This document shows, piece after piece, positions 57,401 through 64,000 of a DNA stretch of 64,000 nt. Under the pieces are notes generated by a model. The model was not told where the DNA came from, made no database searches, and was given only the letters and a program-made list of their open reading frames with translations. Source of the stretch: M3007 sp044224705. GTDB taxonomy: Bacteria; Bacteroidota; Bacteroidia; Chitinophagales; Saprospiraceae. Each line of letters starts with the position of its first letter. Positions within the stretch are counted from its first letter, which is position 1. Both the position numbers and the translations under genes were made by a program. The stretch is from contig JBGAJY010000003.1 in NCBI GenBank assembly GCA_044224705.1, positions 10,458 to 74,457 of the forward strand, read 5' to 3'.

Positions 57401-57916
57401 AAGAATTTCTTCATCTCGTCTGTCCAATTGTCCGACCAGCCGGCTACTTACTCCACGCCGACCACGACGACACAAACCCCGCAGTCGGCCAAAGCGACCA
57501 CCACCAAATCTGCGCCGACGCAAACGCCCAAATCGGTGCCCAATACGGCTCCCGCAACGTACGCAGCGCTGAGCACCTCTCCTTCCGCTGCGAAAACGCC
57601 CGCCGCGCAAACGACCAAAACCGCGCCTGCTTCGACCACGACCAAATCGGCAGTCCCTGCAACCGGTACGCAGTACCTCATCCGGGTGTGCCTGATGACT
57701 GATGTGGATAATTTCGACGCCAAAACGATCTCGGGCGTCGGTGGCAACCACGAACTCTGGCCCGTAGGCGATACCGGCGCGACGGCCGTGATGCTGACCG
57801 GCTATCCCGATCCCGAATCGGCGCTTACGGCGCTTTACCGCTTGCGGGAACGCAATTTCCCCGACGCTTACATGCTCAAAATGGACAATGGCGTTCTGAG
57901 CAAACTGAAGTATTGA
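54428..57916 (+). CDS. PorE-like envelope protein: TPR, beta-propeller, regulatory repeats and three SPOR-like domains
   Basis: An 1,162-residue exported protein. Signal peptide (MNTSFRATALVAALFCVAAW), TPR block about 30-150, a PD40 propeller about 165-430 (SADGRKVVFCRNNF, LSADGKTLWFASNRPDGFGG, YFSSDYHRGFGGLDIFRAEL), three carboxypeptidase-regulatory-like modules about 435-735, then Thr/Pro/Ala-rich linkers separating three SPOR-like modules (about 788-865, 912-985, 1081-1155; openings YAVQVAAQPQQF, YAVQVASISANR, YLIRVCLMTDVD). TPR-propeller-CRD is the layout of T9SS component PorE, which ends in an OmpA-type peptidoglycan-binding domain; here SPOR modules, which bind denuded glycan strands, occupy that place. 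It likely tethers an envelope complex to the cell wall. Start fits the signal peptide. Confidence 0.82.
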   Translation: MNTSFRATALVAALFCVAAWLPAQNQTNVQDDLLRADKQFDLYAYNIARSSYEKVLQSDPNNAHALARIADCYVQTNRPDDALPWYERATNAPGMEPDVMLRYGKALMSTGDYVKAKTWFQFYGEGNPDVGTHFSKMCDYAMAALNKDALYIAKLEPLNTESADYSPAFYAGKVVYNSARSDIKRKTTPKTSSDWSGGSASNQLFVTQTNPSDGYLQKPDFLRSDLQNTWNEGPVTFSADGRKVVFCRNNFIDGARQVAEKGVNLSLYTADVENGEWKNIRAFPYNGSDYATGFPSLSADGKTLWFASNRPDGFGGWDIYVCEWSGSSWLTPRNLGAPLNTAGNEVTPYFDGNNLYFSSDYHRGFGGLDIFRAELNGDNVANIFHLGPGINSPRDDYGFIYDPNANNGYFTSNRAEGRGNEDVWQVRKKLDEFVITVTDEYRNPLADAEIDFSSCGAGVMRTDASGQYSFAVSSGKADCNAVVSKSGFQPANVSVRSSGNKKIAISLTRMPDGSFQSRAEPVTSPPATSRSVAAPTAPATYSTDAATSGNTGTGTMVDHSLSLYDNFGRPLINAQVDLNTCGLGTLLTDQTGSVAFSLPAGTTCCIVINKDGFDEAVIPITASSAGEKSVSLGELSAPVTPLQAGTVGTYTGSIRDAESLDEIAGATVKVQKLPNGPLMQTTSNNAGRYIFNLEAGGYYQFTFLKKGYQQEVMNFVVTVNNVKRTITPLFLAPSQTATGDAKPTEYSATTPTSVAPTTTAPATSAPLTGAPPAARMMAPQTVQSKTATVDGYAVQVAAQPQQFTDADMKKYDALTPLGNLYAVQDARMSRLRLGIFATKAEADAANKEVQKTVKGSFVVPEKNAEEQMLVSRPTNSAPTEYSNTKTAKGAPTGAPVAGVQSLSGNVPAAASPIRYAVQVASISANRSADLNEFMGLTSVGNVYMKPENDFMKVRVGIWESHGDAEEAQREIVQRGFKDAIIVTEKATDESLKNFFISSVQLSDQPATYSTPTTTTQTPQSAKATTTKSAPTQTPKSVPNTAPATYAALSTSPSAAKTPAAQTTKTAPASTTTKSAVPATGTQYLIRVCLMTDVDNFDAKTISGVGGNHELWPVGDTGATAVMLTGYPDPESALTALYRLRERNFPDAYMLKMDNGVLSKLKY

Positions 57917-57941
57917 TCAACTTGACTTTATAGATTTTACT

Positions 57942-57986
57942 GCGAAGGCGCGACGTGTCACAACGCCGCGCCTTCGCCATTTTTTT
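57942..57986 (+). terminator. Rho-independent terminator of the PorE-like gene
   Basis: GCGAAGGCGCG (57942-57952) pairs perfectly with CGCGCCTTCGC (57967-57977); CAT and six more T follow. Confidence 0.9.
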
Positions 57987-58009
57987 GGGGAAATCCTGGA
58001 CTTAATAAT

Positions 58010-59260
58010 TCAGTTTTTTACAAAAAAACCGCTTTGTATTTGTCCTTCCCGGGTTTCCAACTGCACCAGGTAACAGCCCGGAGGCAACATTTGCACTACA
58101 ACAAAATACGCCCGGCCATCGGAGAAAACGCTTTCCCGAATCACCTCCCGCCCCAAAAGGTCGCTGATCCGTACCCTGCCAGAGGAGCCGGCAGCCGCCA
58201 CGGATTCAATTTGCAACCATTCGCCGGCCGGGTTGGGCGCGAGCCGCAGGCCCGATTTTTTTTCCGCCAAAAAGGTGGCGCTGGATGCGCATCCCTGGCT
58301 GAGCAACAGCCCCGGCCGCACCACCGACAAGGTGGTGAGCATGCGTGCTTTTTGCCCGTTGCTGAACAGGCACATGCAGGCATCATCGGTGTAATCCATG
58401 TAATTCATGAACATGGCGCTGTTGCCGCAACTCAGCTGCGGATAAGCCGGACACCCGAAAAATGCGGCGCGTTGTATGGGCGTATCGCTCACGCCGTCGT
58501 CGTCGGTGCACACGTTTTCATTGCCGCCCCAGATATGGTTCAGGTCAAAATAATGCCCGATCTCGTGTGTGGCGGTGCGCCCCAGGTGGTTCGGCGGGTT
58601 CAAAGCGGCCAGCCCCGTCGTGCCGAAATATTTGGGGTCGATCACCACGCCTTCTTCTGCCGGGGGCGCCGTGCCCGGCTGAGTTCCAAAGCCCAGAATG
58701 CCGCCGCCGATTCCGGCCACCCAGATGTTCAGGTAGTGCGCCGGGTCCCAGGCGTCCTCGCCGCCGAGCGCGGTGTAGCACACCCTCGGGCTGCCGTCGG
58801 GCGCCAGTATTTGTCCGATGTTGAGCCAGGAGGTGGAGCTGCGGGTGATGCCGTTGGAGGGCGTTCCGTCGGGAGCCTGGGAGGCGAGGCAAAATTCCAT
58901 TTCCACATCGGCTGCGAAAGGCTGAAATTCCGTCGGGATATTGGAAGCGTTGGCGTTTTGAAGGCGGAAATCGGCGTTCAGGACATCGATCTGGCTTTGG
59001 ATCTGGGCGTCGGAAATGTTTTCGAGAGGGCCTTTGTACACCACATGCACCACCACCGGGATGTGTACCACCATTTGCGGAAACGCCTGTTGGAGGCCGT
59101 TTTGGATATTGGATTCGATGGCCGCGCGCTGGGCCGCCAGTTCGGGGAAACGCAACAGGTTGCGCGCCTGTATTTCCTCCGTGAGGCAGGGCGTTTGCGC
59201 AAAAAATGAGTGTACGAAAAAGAACAGGCAACCTGTAAGGTGCCAAACGGATAATGGCAT
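58010..59260 (-). CDS. Secreted M43 (pappalysin-like) metalloprotease with T9SS domain
   Basis: A 416-residue exported protease. Signal peptide MPLSVWHLTGCLFFFVHSFF, then a propeptide, the M43 domain (about 65-330) with the zinc motif THEIGHYFDLNHIWGG (HExxHxxGLxH-type with Phe-Asp) and Met-turn SAMFMNYMDYTDDACM, and a C-terminal sorting domain (RLAPNPAGEWLQIES to QSGFFVKN). The Cys pairs around CTDDDGVSDTP and CGNSAM are as in the family. It should digest proteins outside the cell. The open frame reaches GTG 59371, but the signal peptide makes ATG 59260 the start. Confidence 0.93.
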   Translation of the reverse strand: MPLSVWHLTGCLFFFVHSFFAQTPCLTEEIQARNLLRFPELAAQRAAIESNIQNGLQQAFPQMVVHIPVVVHVVYKGPLENISDAQIQSQIDVLNADFRLQNANASNIPTEFQPFAADVEMEFCLASQAPDGTPSNGITRSSTSWLNIGQILAPDGSPRVCYTALGGEDAWDPAHYLNIWVAGIGGGILGFGTQPGTAPPAEEGVVIDPKYFGTTGLAALNPPNHLGRTATHEIGHYFDLNHIWGGNENVCTDDDGVSDTPIQRAAFFGCPAYPQLSCGNSAMFMNYMDYTDDACMCLFSNGQKARMLTTLSVVRPGLLLSQGCASSATFLAEKKSGLRLAPNPAGEWLQIESVAAAGSSGRVRISDLLGREVIRESVFSDGRAYFVVVQMLPPGCYLVQLETREGQIQSGFFVKN

Positions 59261-59588
59261 GGCTGAGAAAAAGTAAAAAAATACAACGCACAGGCAGCGT
59301 CTCCGGCGGACCTTGCGTTTAAGGATTAATTTTTCATGTTCAGGGGTCCTGTGGCTTTTCGGTTTGTCCACGGATCCATTGTCCGAAAAGTAGGTTTTTT
59401 AGTTGGTTTTGTTTGTGACAAAGGGGCCCGCGCAACGCGGGCCCCTTTGTGTTTTAGCCGCATGGCGACAACCGGCTGATCGGAGAAATAACGACCTTTG
59501 TTAAAATTGTGTCCCTCACGGCAACCCTTTAACCCCGTATTCTCCCAAAGTGTTCTCGAAAACAATTTTTCCAACCTGCCATCTGCAC
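59261..59588. other. Divergent intergenic region with a strong hairpin
   Basis: This stretch separates the leftward M43 and rightward M28 genes. No gene is supported. It contains the perfect hairpin at 59418-59450, listed separately, and otherwise ordinary A/T-rich leader sequence. Confidence 0.5.
59418..59450. other. Perfect 15-bp hairpin between divergent peptidase genes
   Basis: ACAAAGGGGCCCGCG (59418-59432) and its exact complement (59436-59450) enclose CAA and are followed by GTTTT on the rightward strand. A terminator shape here is odd because neither flanking gene ends here; it could end a small RNA, act as an operator, or be a short mobile repeat. Confidence 0.6.
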
Positions 59589-61160
59589 ATGAAATCGCTT
59601 CTCCCTGTACTCGCCATTGGCCTGGCTGCGCCGCTCGCGGCCCAAAATCAGGCTCCAGTCCTGTCCAACCTCAGCACTTCGGTCGATTGGACGGCTCAAA
59701 CCCTCACCCTCAGCTACGACGTCAGCGACACGGAAAACGACCCGGTCGAGGTCAGTGTCGAAATCTCCAACACCGGCGGCGACACCTATCTGCTCACGGC
59801 CATGGCGCCGGCTTCCGGCGATCTGGGCTTCCCGGTCACGCCCGGATCAGGTAAAAGTATTACGCTCGACCTCGCCCAATTGACAGCCGTTTCCGGCCCT
59901 TTCACGTTGCGTCTGGTCGCTTTTGACCATCAGCCCTTTCCTTATCAGGACCTGGTGAACGAGGTGGACAGCAACCGGCTTCGCAACGATCTTACCTTCG
60001 TTCAGGGTATCCGGCACCGCACCGGCGGCCCCGCACACCTTGCCGAAACCCAGGATACCCTCCGCAATTGTTTCGCCGGCACGGGGATTTTTGTCGGCGA
60101 GCAAACGTTCACGTACCAGGGTTACACCGGCCGCAATATTTACGGCACCCACCGGGGCACCGTCCAGGGCCAGCAGGTGATCGTGGTGGACGCCCACTAC
60201 GACTCGGTCGTCAATGCCCCCGGCGCCGACGACAACGGCAGCGGCACCGTCGGCGTGATGGAAATCGCCAGATTGCTGAGCCGCTATCCGACGAAAAAAA
60301 CCGTTCGATTCATCGGGTTTGACCTGGAAGAGGCCGGAACGATCGGCAGCCTGCGCTATGTTCAAACGGGTATTCCCGCCGGGGAAAACATCGACGGCGT
60401 CTACAATTTTGAAATGATCGGTTACTATACCGAGGCGCCGAACACCCAAAGCGTGCCGACAGGTTTCAACCAGTTGTTCCCCGCCGCGTATAATGAAATT
60501 CAGGCCAACCAGTTCCGCGGCGATTTTCTGATCAATGTCGGCAATGCCGAATCGCTTGCACTGGGCACGCAGTTCGACAACCTGGCCGCCCAGTATGTAC
60601 CCGATTTGAGCGTGATTTCCATCTATCCGCCGGGCAACAGCGAGATCGCTCCCGACCTGCGCCGCAGCGACCATGCGCGTTTTTGGGATGCCGGCAACTT
60701 TGCCCTGATGCTGACCGACGGCGCCGATTTTCGCAACAGCTCCTACCACACGCCTGCCGACACCCTGGGCAAACTGAATTTTACCTTCATGTCCAACATC
60801 GTGAAAGCCACGCTCGTGAGCGCGGCCGTGCGCGCTGAAATTCAGCACGGCGACTGGGCTACGGCCACTTTCGCAGGTTCTGTAGGCACAAAAAACTACG
60901 ACGGCTTTTGCGACTTCAGCGTGTCCGCCAACCGCAACGGCGTCCTATACCTGGCCGCAAAGGATTGCGCGTTGCGCAACACTTCGCTGGAGGTTTTCGA
61001 TGCGAAAGGCAGTCTGCTGTACAGCCAAATCGTCGACCTTTCCGGCGACTCCGGTCAGCCTGCCTTGATGACGCTGCCCTCGCCGCTCAGCCCGGGCATG
61101 TACCTCGTAAAGATTTCGAACGAAAACGGCAGCGCTACCCAAAAGGTGCTGGTTCGCTAA
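59589..61160 (+). CDS. Secreted M28 aminopeptidase with T9SS domain
   Basis: A 523-residue exported zinc peptidase. Signal peptide MKSLLPVLAIGLAAPLAA, an N-terminal cadherin/Ig-like module (LTLSYDVSDTENDPVEVSVE), the M28 domain at about 125-425, and a C-terminal sorting domain ending SATQKVLVR. Zinc and catalytic motifs are intact: VVDAHYDSV (His), GADDNGSGTVGVMEIARLL (Asp), GFDLEEAGTIGS (Glu pair), RRSDHARFWDAG (Asp) and SYHTPADTL (His). It would release N-terminal residues from peptides outside the cell, complementing the M14, M43 and M12-type enzymes. The ATG at 59589 starts the signal peptide; the frame extends 13 codons further upstream. Confidence 0.93.
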   Translation: MKSLLPVLAIGLAAPLAAQNQAPVLSNLSTSVDWTAQTLTLSYDVSDTENDPVEVSVEISNTGGDTYLLTAMAPASGDLGFPVTPGSGKSITLDLAQLTAVSGPFTLRLVAFDHQPFPYQDLVNEVDSNRLRNDLTFVQGIRHRTGGPAHLAETQDTLRNCFAGTGIFVGEQTFTYQGYTGRNIYGTHRGTVQGQQVIVVDAHYDSVVNAPGADDNGSGTVGVMEIARLLSRYPTKKTVRFIGFDLEEAGTIGSLRYVQTGIPAGENIDGVYNFEMIGYYTEAPNTQSVPTGFNQLFPAAYNEIQANQFRGDFLINVGNAESLALGTQFDNLAAQYVPDLSVISIYPPGNSEIAPDLRRSDHARFWDAGNFALMLTDGADFRNSSYHTPADTLGKLNFTFMSNIVKATLVSAAVRAEIQHGDWATATFAGSVGTKNYDGFCDFSVSANRNGVLYLAAKDCALRNTSLEVFDAKGSLLYSQIVDLSGDSGQPALMTLPSPLSPGMYLVKISNENGSATQKVLVR

Positions 61161-61176
61161 GCCGTCCTTATTCATT

Positions 61177-61240
61177 AAAAAATAAAGGCTCCAGCCTTGG
61201 CCGTATTTTCTGCGTCAAGGTTGGGAGCCTTTTTATTTTT
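61177..61240 (+). terminator. Terminator of the M28 gene, overlapping the ribF promoter
   Basis: The A-rich arm with GGCTCC (61177-61192) pairs with GGGAGCC and the T-tract (61223-61240); CCTTG (61195-61199) and CAAGG (61216-61220) extend the stem. The trailing T-tract runs directly into a -7 box. Confidence 0.75.
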
Positions 61241-61241
61241 G
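61234..61241 (+). promoter_or_regulatory. Putative -7 element of ribF inside the upstream terminator
   Basis: TATTTTTG matches TAnnTTTG. It is formed by the U-tract of the preceding terminator and ends 5 bases before the ATG, so a transcript from it would be leaderless. Confidence 0.4.
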
Positions 61242-61246
61242 CCGCC

Positions 61247-63217
61247 ATGCGGGTTTTTACCGATTTGACTGCTCTGCCGCCCTTTCACAATGCTGTGGTG
61301 ACTATTGGTTCGTTTGACGGCGTGCACCATGGCCACCGGCGTATTCTCGACAACATGCGGTCCCTGGCGCGGGCCATTTCCGGAGAAAGTGTGGTCATCA
61401 CCTTTGATCCGCACCCCCGCGCCGTCTTGCAGCCCGACGACCCGCATTTCAAACTCATCACGACTACCGGCGAAAAAATTGCCCTCCTGGCCGATTGCGG
61501 AGTGGACAATGTGGTCGTGGTGCCTTTTAACCTCGAGTTTTCCCGACAAAGCGCCCGCAGCTACGTGGAAAATTTTCTCGTCAAAAACTTTTCCCCCCGC
61601 TTTCTGGTGATCGGCTACGACCACCGTTTCGGCAACAGCCGGGAAGGCAATCTTGAATTTTTGGAAAAACTGGCCCCGGAATTCGGCTTCGAAGTGGTGG
61701 AAATACCGGCTCAGGAAGTGGACGAAATCGCCGTCAGCTCCTCGAAAATCCGGAAAGCCCTGGAAGCCGCCGACATCAGACACGCCAATCGCCTGCTGGG
61801 TCACCCTTTCGGATTCTTGGGCAAAGTGATCCGCGGCGACGGCCTGGGCCGCCAGATCGGGTTCCCCACGGCCAACCTCGACGTGGCCGATCCGTTCAAA
61901 CTGGTGCTGCCGCCCGGCATTTACGCCGCCCGGGCACGGGTGGGGGAGCTGGGCTACGGGGCTATGCTCTACGTGGGCTACCGCCCCACGCTCGCCGGCG
62001 CGGCCAATTTGCGGGTAGAGGTCAATCTGCTCGATTTCGACGCCGATCTGTACGGCCAAACCCTGTCCGTGGAAGTCCTGGATTTTATCCGGCCCGACAA
62101 AAAGCTCGACAACCTGGAAGCCCTCACCCGGCAAATCGAAGACGATAAAAGGGAGATCAAACAACGTCTCGCCGCATTGGATAACGCCGTTGCCATTGTC
62201 ATTCTCAATTACAACACCCGTCGCCACCTGGAAGAATTTCTGCCCTCGGTGGTGGCCAATAGCGCCGGCGCCCGCATCATCGTGGCCGACAACGGTTCGC
62301 CCGACGACTCCATCGCCTTCCTGCAAACGCATTATCCGGAAGTGGAAGTTCTTGATTTAGAAGTCAATCACGGTTTCGCGCAAGGTTACAACGAGGCGCT
62401 TCGACAAGTGCAGACCGGTATTTATGTGGTACTCAATTCCGATGTGGAGGTGACGCCCGGCTGGATGGAACCCATACTGGATGCCATGCGAAACGACCCC
62501 TCCATTGCCATCGCGCAGCCCAAAATCAAAGCCCTGCGCGACAAGGAGCGTTTCGAGTACGCCGGCGCGGCCGGGGGCTGGATCGACGCGCTGGGTTATC
62601 CTTTTTGCCGCGGGCGCATTTTTAGTCATTCCGAAATTGATACAGGGCAATATGACGAACCGCAGGAGTGTTTTTGGGCCGCCGGAGCAGCTTTTTTCAT
62701 CCGCGCCAAACTCTATCATACCTTCGGTGGTTTTGACGGCGACTATTTTGCCCACAACGAAGAGATCGACCTTTGCTGGAGGCTCAAACGCGCCGGGTAC
62801 GGCGTCTGGTGCTTCCCGCAATCGGTCGTTTATCACCTCGGCGGCGGCACCCTGGAGTACGAAAACCCGCGCAAGGTTTTCCTGAATTTTCGAAACAGCT
62901 TGTTCACCCTGCTGAAAAACGAAGCGGCAGGAAAATTGCTCTGGCTGATCCCCGCGCGGTTTTTGCTCGACGGACTGGCAGGTGTGCGTTACCTCCTCAA
63001 AGGCCAGTTCAAAGCCATCGGGGCGATCGTAAGGGCGCATTTTTCCTTTTACAGTCAATGGAATAAAACCCTGCGCAAACGCCGCGACATGAACCAAATC
63101 ATTGACCAACATCGCATTCAGCCCAAATACAACCGCACCGGCGTGTACCGGGGCAGCATTGTCTGGGCCTACTACGCCCGGGGGGTGAAGACCTTCCGGC
63201 GTCTTTTTCAATCATAA
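61247..63217 (+). CDS. RibF riboflavin kinase/FAD synthetase fused to a GT2 glycosyltransferase
   Basis: A 656-residue protein with no stop between two normally separate enzymes. Residues 1-185 are the FMN adenylyltransferase domain (IGSFDGVHHGHRRIL, TFDPHPRAVLQ, AVSSSKIRKAL) and about 186-308 the riboflavin kinase domain (GDGLGRQIGFPTANLDV), which together make FMN and FAD. From about 317 a family 2 glycosyltransferase begins (VAIVILNYNTRRHLEEFLPS), with donor motif LNSDVEVTPGW and YFAHNEEIDLCWRLKRAGYG, and ends near 656 with a basic tail. The join REIKQRLAALDNAVAIVILN is smooth and in frame. It may be a true fusion, or the original stop and start may have been lost or miscalled. The RluA gene follows after 42 bases. 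Confidence 0.85.
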   Translation: MRVFTDLTALPPFHNAVVTIGSFDGVHHGHRRILDNMRSLARAISGESVVITFDPHPRAVLQPDDPHFKLITTTGEKIALLADCGVDNVVVVPFNLEFSRQSARSYVENFLVKNFSPRFLVIGYDHRFGNSREGNLEFLEKLAPEFGFEVVEIPAQEVDEIAVSSSKIRKALEAADIRHANRLLGHPFGFLGKVIRGDGLGRQIGFPTANLDVADPFKLVLPPGIYAARARVGELGYGAMLYVGYRPTLAGAANLRVEVNLLDFDADLYGQTLSVEVLDFIRPDKKLDNLEALTRQIEDDKREIKQRLAALDNAVAIVILNYNTRRHLEEFLPSVVANSAGARIIVADNGSPDDSIAFLQTHYPEVEVLDLEVNHGFAQGYNEALRQVQTGIYVVLNSDVEVTPGWMEPILDAMRNDPSIAIAQPKIKALRDKERFEYAGAAGGWIDALGYPFCRGRIFSHSEIDTGQYDEPQECFWAAGAAFFIRAKLYHTFGGFDGDYFAHNEEIDLCWRLKRAGYGVWCFPQSVVYHLGGGTLEYENPRKVFLNFRNSLFTLLKNEAAGKLLWLIPARFLLDGLAGVRYLLKGQFKAIGAIVRAHFSFYSQWNKTLRKRRDMNQIIDQHRIQPKYNRTGVYRGSIVWAYYARGVKTFRRLFQS

Positions 63218-63259
63218 CTTTTGCCGTACAGACGCTTCCCGTCAAACGGCGTATCGGAA

Positions 63260-64000
63260 ATGAAATACGAACTGATTTACAAAGATGACGACCTGATCGT
63301 GGTGGGCAAGCCTGCCGGGTTGCTCACGATCCCCGACCGGTTTGGCAATAAAGACAGCCTTCTGGAGGCCCTGCAACGCGATTTTGGCTTCGTCATGACC
63401 GTGCACCGGCTCGACCGGGAGACGAGCGGCATTTTGTGCTTTGCCCGTAATGAAGCAGCCCACCGCAACCTGTCGATACAATTTGAAAAACACACGACCG
63501 ACAAATTTTACCTCGTCCTGCTCGACGGCGTGCTGCACCACGACGAAGGCGAAATTGACAAGCCCATCGGCGAGCACCCGACCATCGCGGGTAAAATGGC
63601 CATCTCCAATTCCGGCAAACCTTCACTCACTTTTTACCGCGCCCTGGAGCGTTTTAAACGCTTCACCCTGGCCGAAGCCCTCATCAAAACCGGCCGTACC
63701 CATCAGATCCGCGTGCATTTTCAAAGCATCGGCTATCCCCTGGCAGTAGATGCCTTGTATGGCCGCCGTCCGGCGTTTTTTTTGTCGGAAATAAAAGGCA
63801 AAGCCTACAAAGCGGGCAAATTCAGCGAGGAAGAACGGCCCCTGATGGAGCGCACTTCCCTGCACGCCTTCCGCCTGCGCCTCGATCACCCGGTGACGGG
63901 CGAGCGCATGGAATTTAAATGCGAACTGCCCAAAGATTTTAACGCCCTGCTCACGCAACTCCGAAAATGGGGAGCTGGTAGCCCGGAATTTATTCCGGGC
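63260..64000 (+). CDS. RluA-family pseudouridine synthase, 3' end beyond window
   Basis: At least 247 codons of an RNA-modifying enzyme that isomerises uridine in 23S rRNA or tRNA. The start ATG at 63260 begins MKYELIYKDDDLIVVGKPAG; the catalytic Asp is in TVHRLDRETSGILCFARN (about residues 52-69), and LIKTGRTHQIRVHFQSIG and YPLAVDALYG are further conserved parts. No S4 domain precedes it, as in the short RluA/RluC-like group. The frame reads on through the repeat at 63977-64000 as GSPEFIPG, so the last residues may derive from an inserted repeat. Confidence 0.88.
   Translation, partial: MKYELIYKDDDLIVVGKPAGLLTIPDRFGNKDSLLEALQRDFGFVMTVHRLDRETSGILCFARNEAAHRNLSIQFEKHTTDKFYLVLLDGVLHHDEGEIDKPIGEHPTIAGKMAISNSGKPSLTFYRALERFKRFTLAEALIKTGRTHQIRVHFQSIGYPLAVDALYGRRPAFFLSEIKGKAYKAGKFSEEERPLMERTSLHAFRLRLDHPVTGERMEFKCELPKDFNALLTQLRKWGAGSPEFIPG
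63977..64000. repeat. Second copy of the GGTAGCCCGGAATTTATTCC repeat (cut by window end)
   Basis: Identical over 24 bases to 15137-15160. In the first copy the TAG is read as a stop; here the frame is shifted so the repeat is translated. The inverted partner arm should follow beyond the window. Confidence 0.85.

Overview
The window looks like draft chromosome sequence of a Bacteroidota bacterium, most likely a member of the Saprospiria (Haliscomenobacter or Lewinella relatives). The grounds are at least eight proteins with a type IX secretion (T9SS) C-terminal sorting domain or its usual context, a sigma/FecR/TonB-receptor/DUF4249 unit, promoters of the Bacteroidota type (TAnnTTTG), gliding/T9SS-type envelope proteins, and fairly GC-rich coding sequence. 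The assembly is not finished: there is a run of 28 N inside a TonB receptor, and three genes are broken by frame changes (TIR gene, M61-like peptidase, acetoacetate-CoA ligase).

Layout. 1-3.3 kb: start of the housekeeping sigma factor RpoD, a secreted peptidylarginine deiminase built like the Porphyromonas PPAD, and a CRP/FNR regulator. 3.5-8.9 kb: ECF sigma factor, FecR anti-sigma factor, STN-type TonB receptor and DUF4249 lipoprotein, a self-contained cell-surface signalling and uptake unit. 9-15.1 kb: malate dehydrogenase, a peroxiredoxin-like protein, a BtuB-like TonB receptor and a secreted M14 carboxypeptidase. 15.2-19.3 kb: a leftward cassette of a MOSC protein, a divergent GIY-YIG protein and a roughly 1,020-residue TIR-domain protein of unknown type, the best candidate here for a defence-like system. 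19.5-26.3 kb: a PIF1-like helicase, then a tightly packed leftward operon (mevalonate kinase, ABC permease, GT39 glycosyltransferase, TRIC/UPF0126 channel, Gfo/Idh/MocA oxidoreductase).

26.4-41.3 kb: a palindromic mobile-element-like region flanked by inverted heptamer arrays, a secreted metalloprotease with fibronectin repeats, glycine dehydrogenase GcvP, two tandem paralogous giant secreted proteins with an IgGFc-binding-type N-terminus and Cys-rich repeats, and a FkbM methyltransferase. 41.9-51.6 kb: a DUF5916 outer-membrane protein, homogentisate dioxygenase, a broken M61-like peptidase, tRNA 2-selenouridine synthase, a DUF2807 protein and acetoacetate-CoA ligase. 51.7-64 kb: a 5'-nucleotidase lipoprotein, a TPR membrane protein, a PorE-like envelope protein ending in three SPOR-like domains, secreted M43 and M28 peptidases, a RibF-glycosyltransferase fusion and an RluA-type pseudouridine synthase running off the end.

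Taken together the genes describe an aerobic, protein-degrading surface bacterium: many exported peptidases, TonB uptake, and amino-acid breakdown (HmgA, AacS, GcvP). Intergenic DNA is unusually rich in long inverted repeats, several overlapping stop codons or extending reading frames. No tRNA, rRNA, CRISPR array or complete insertion sequence was seen.
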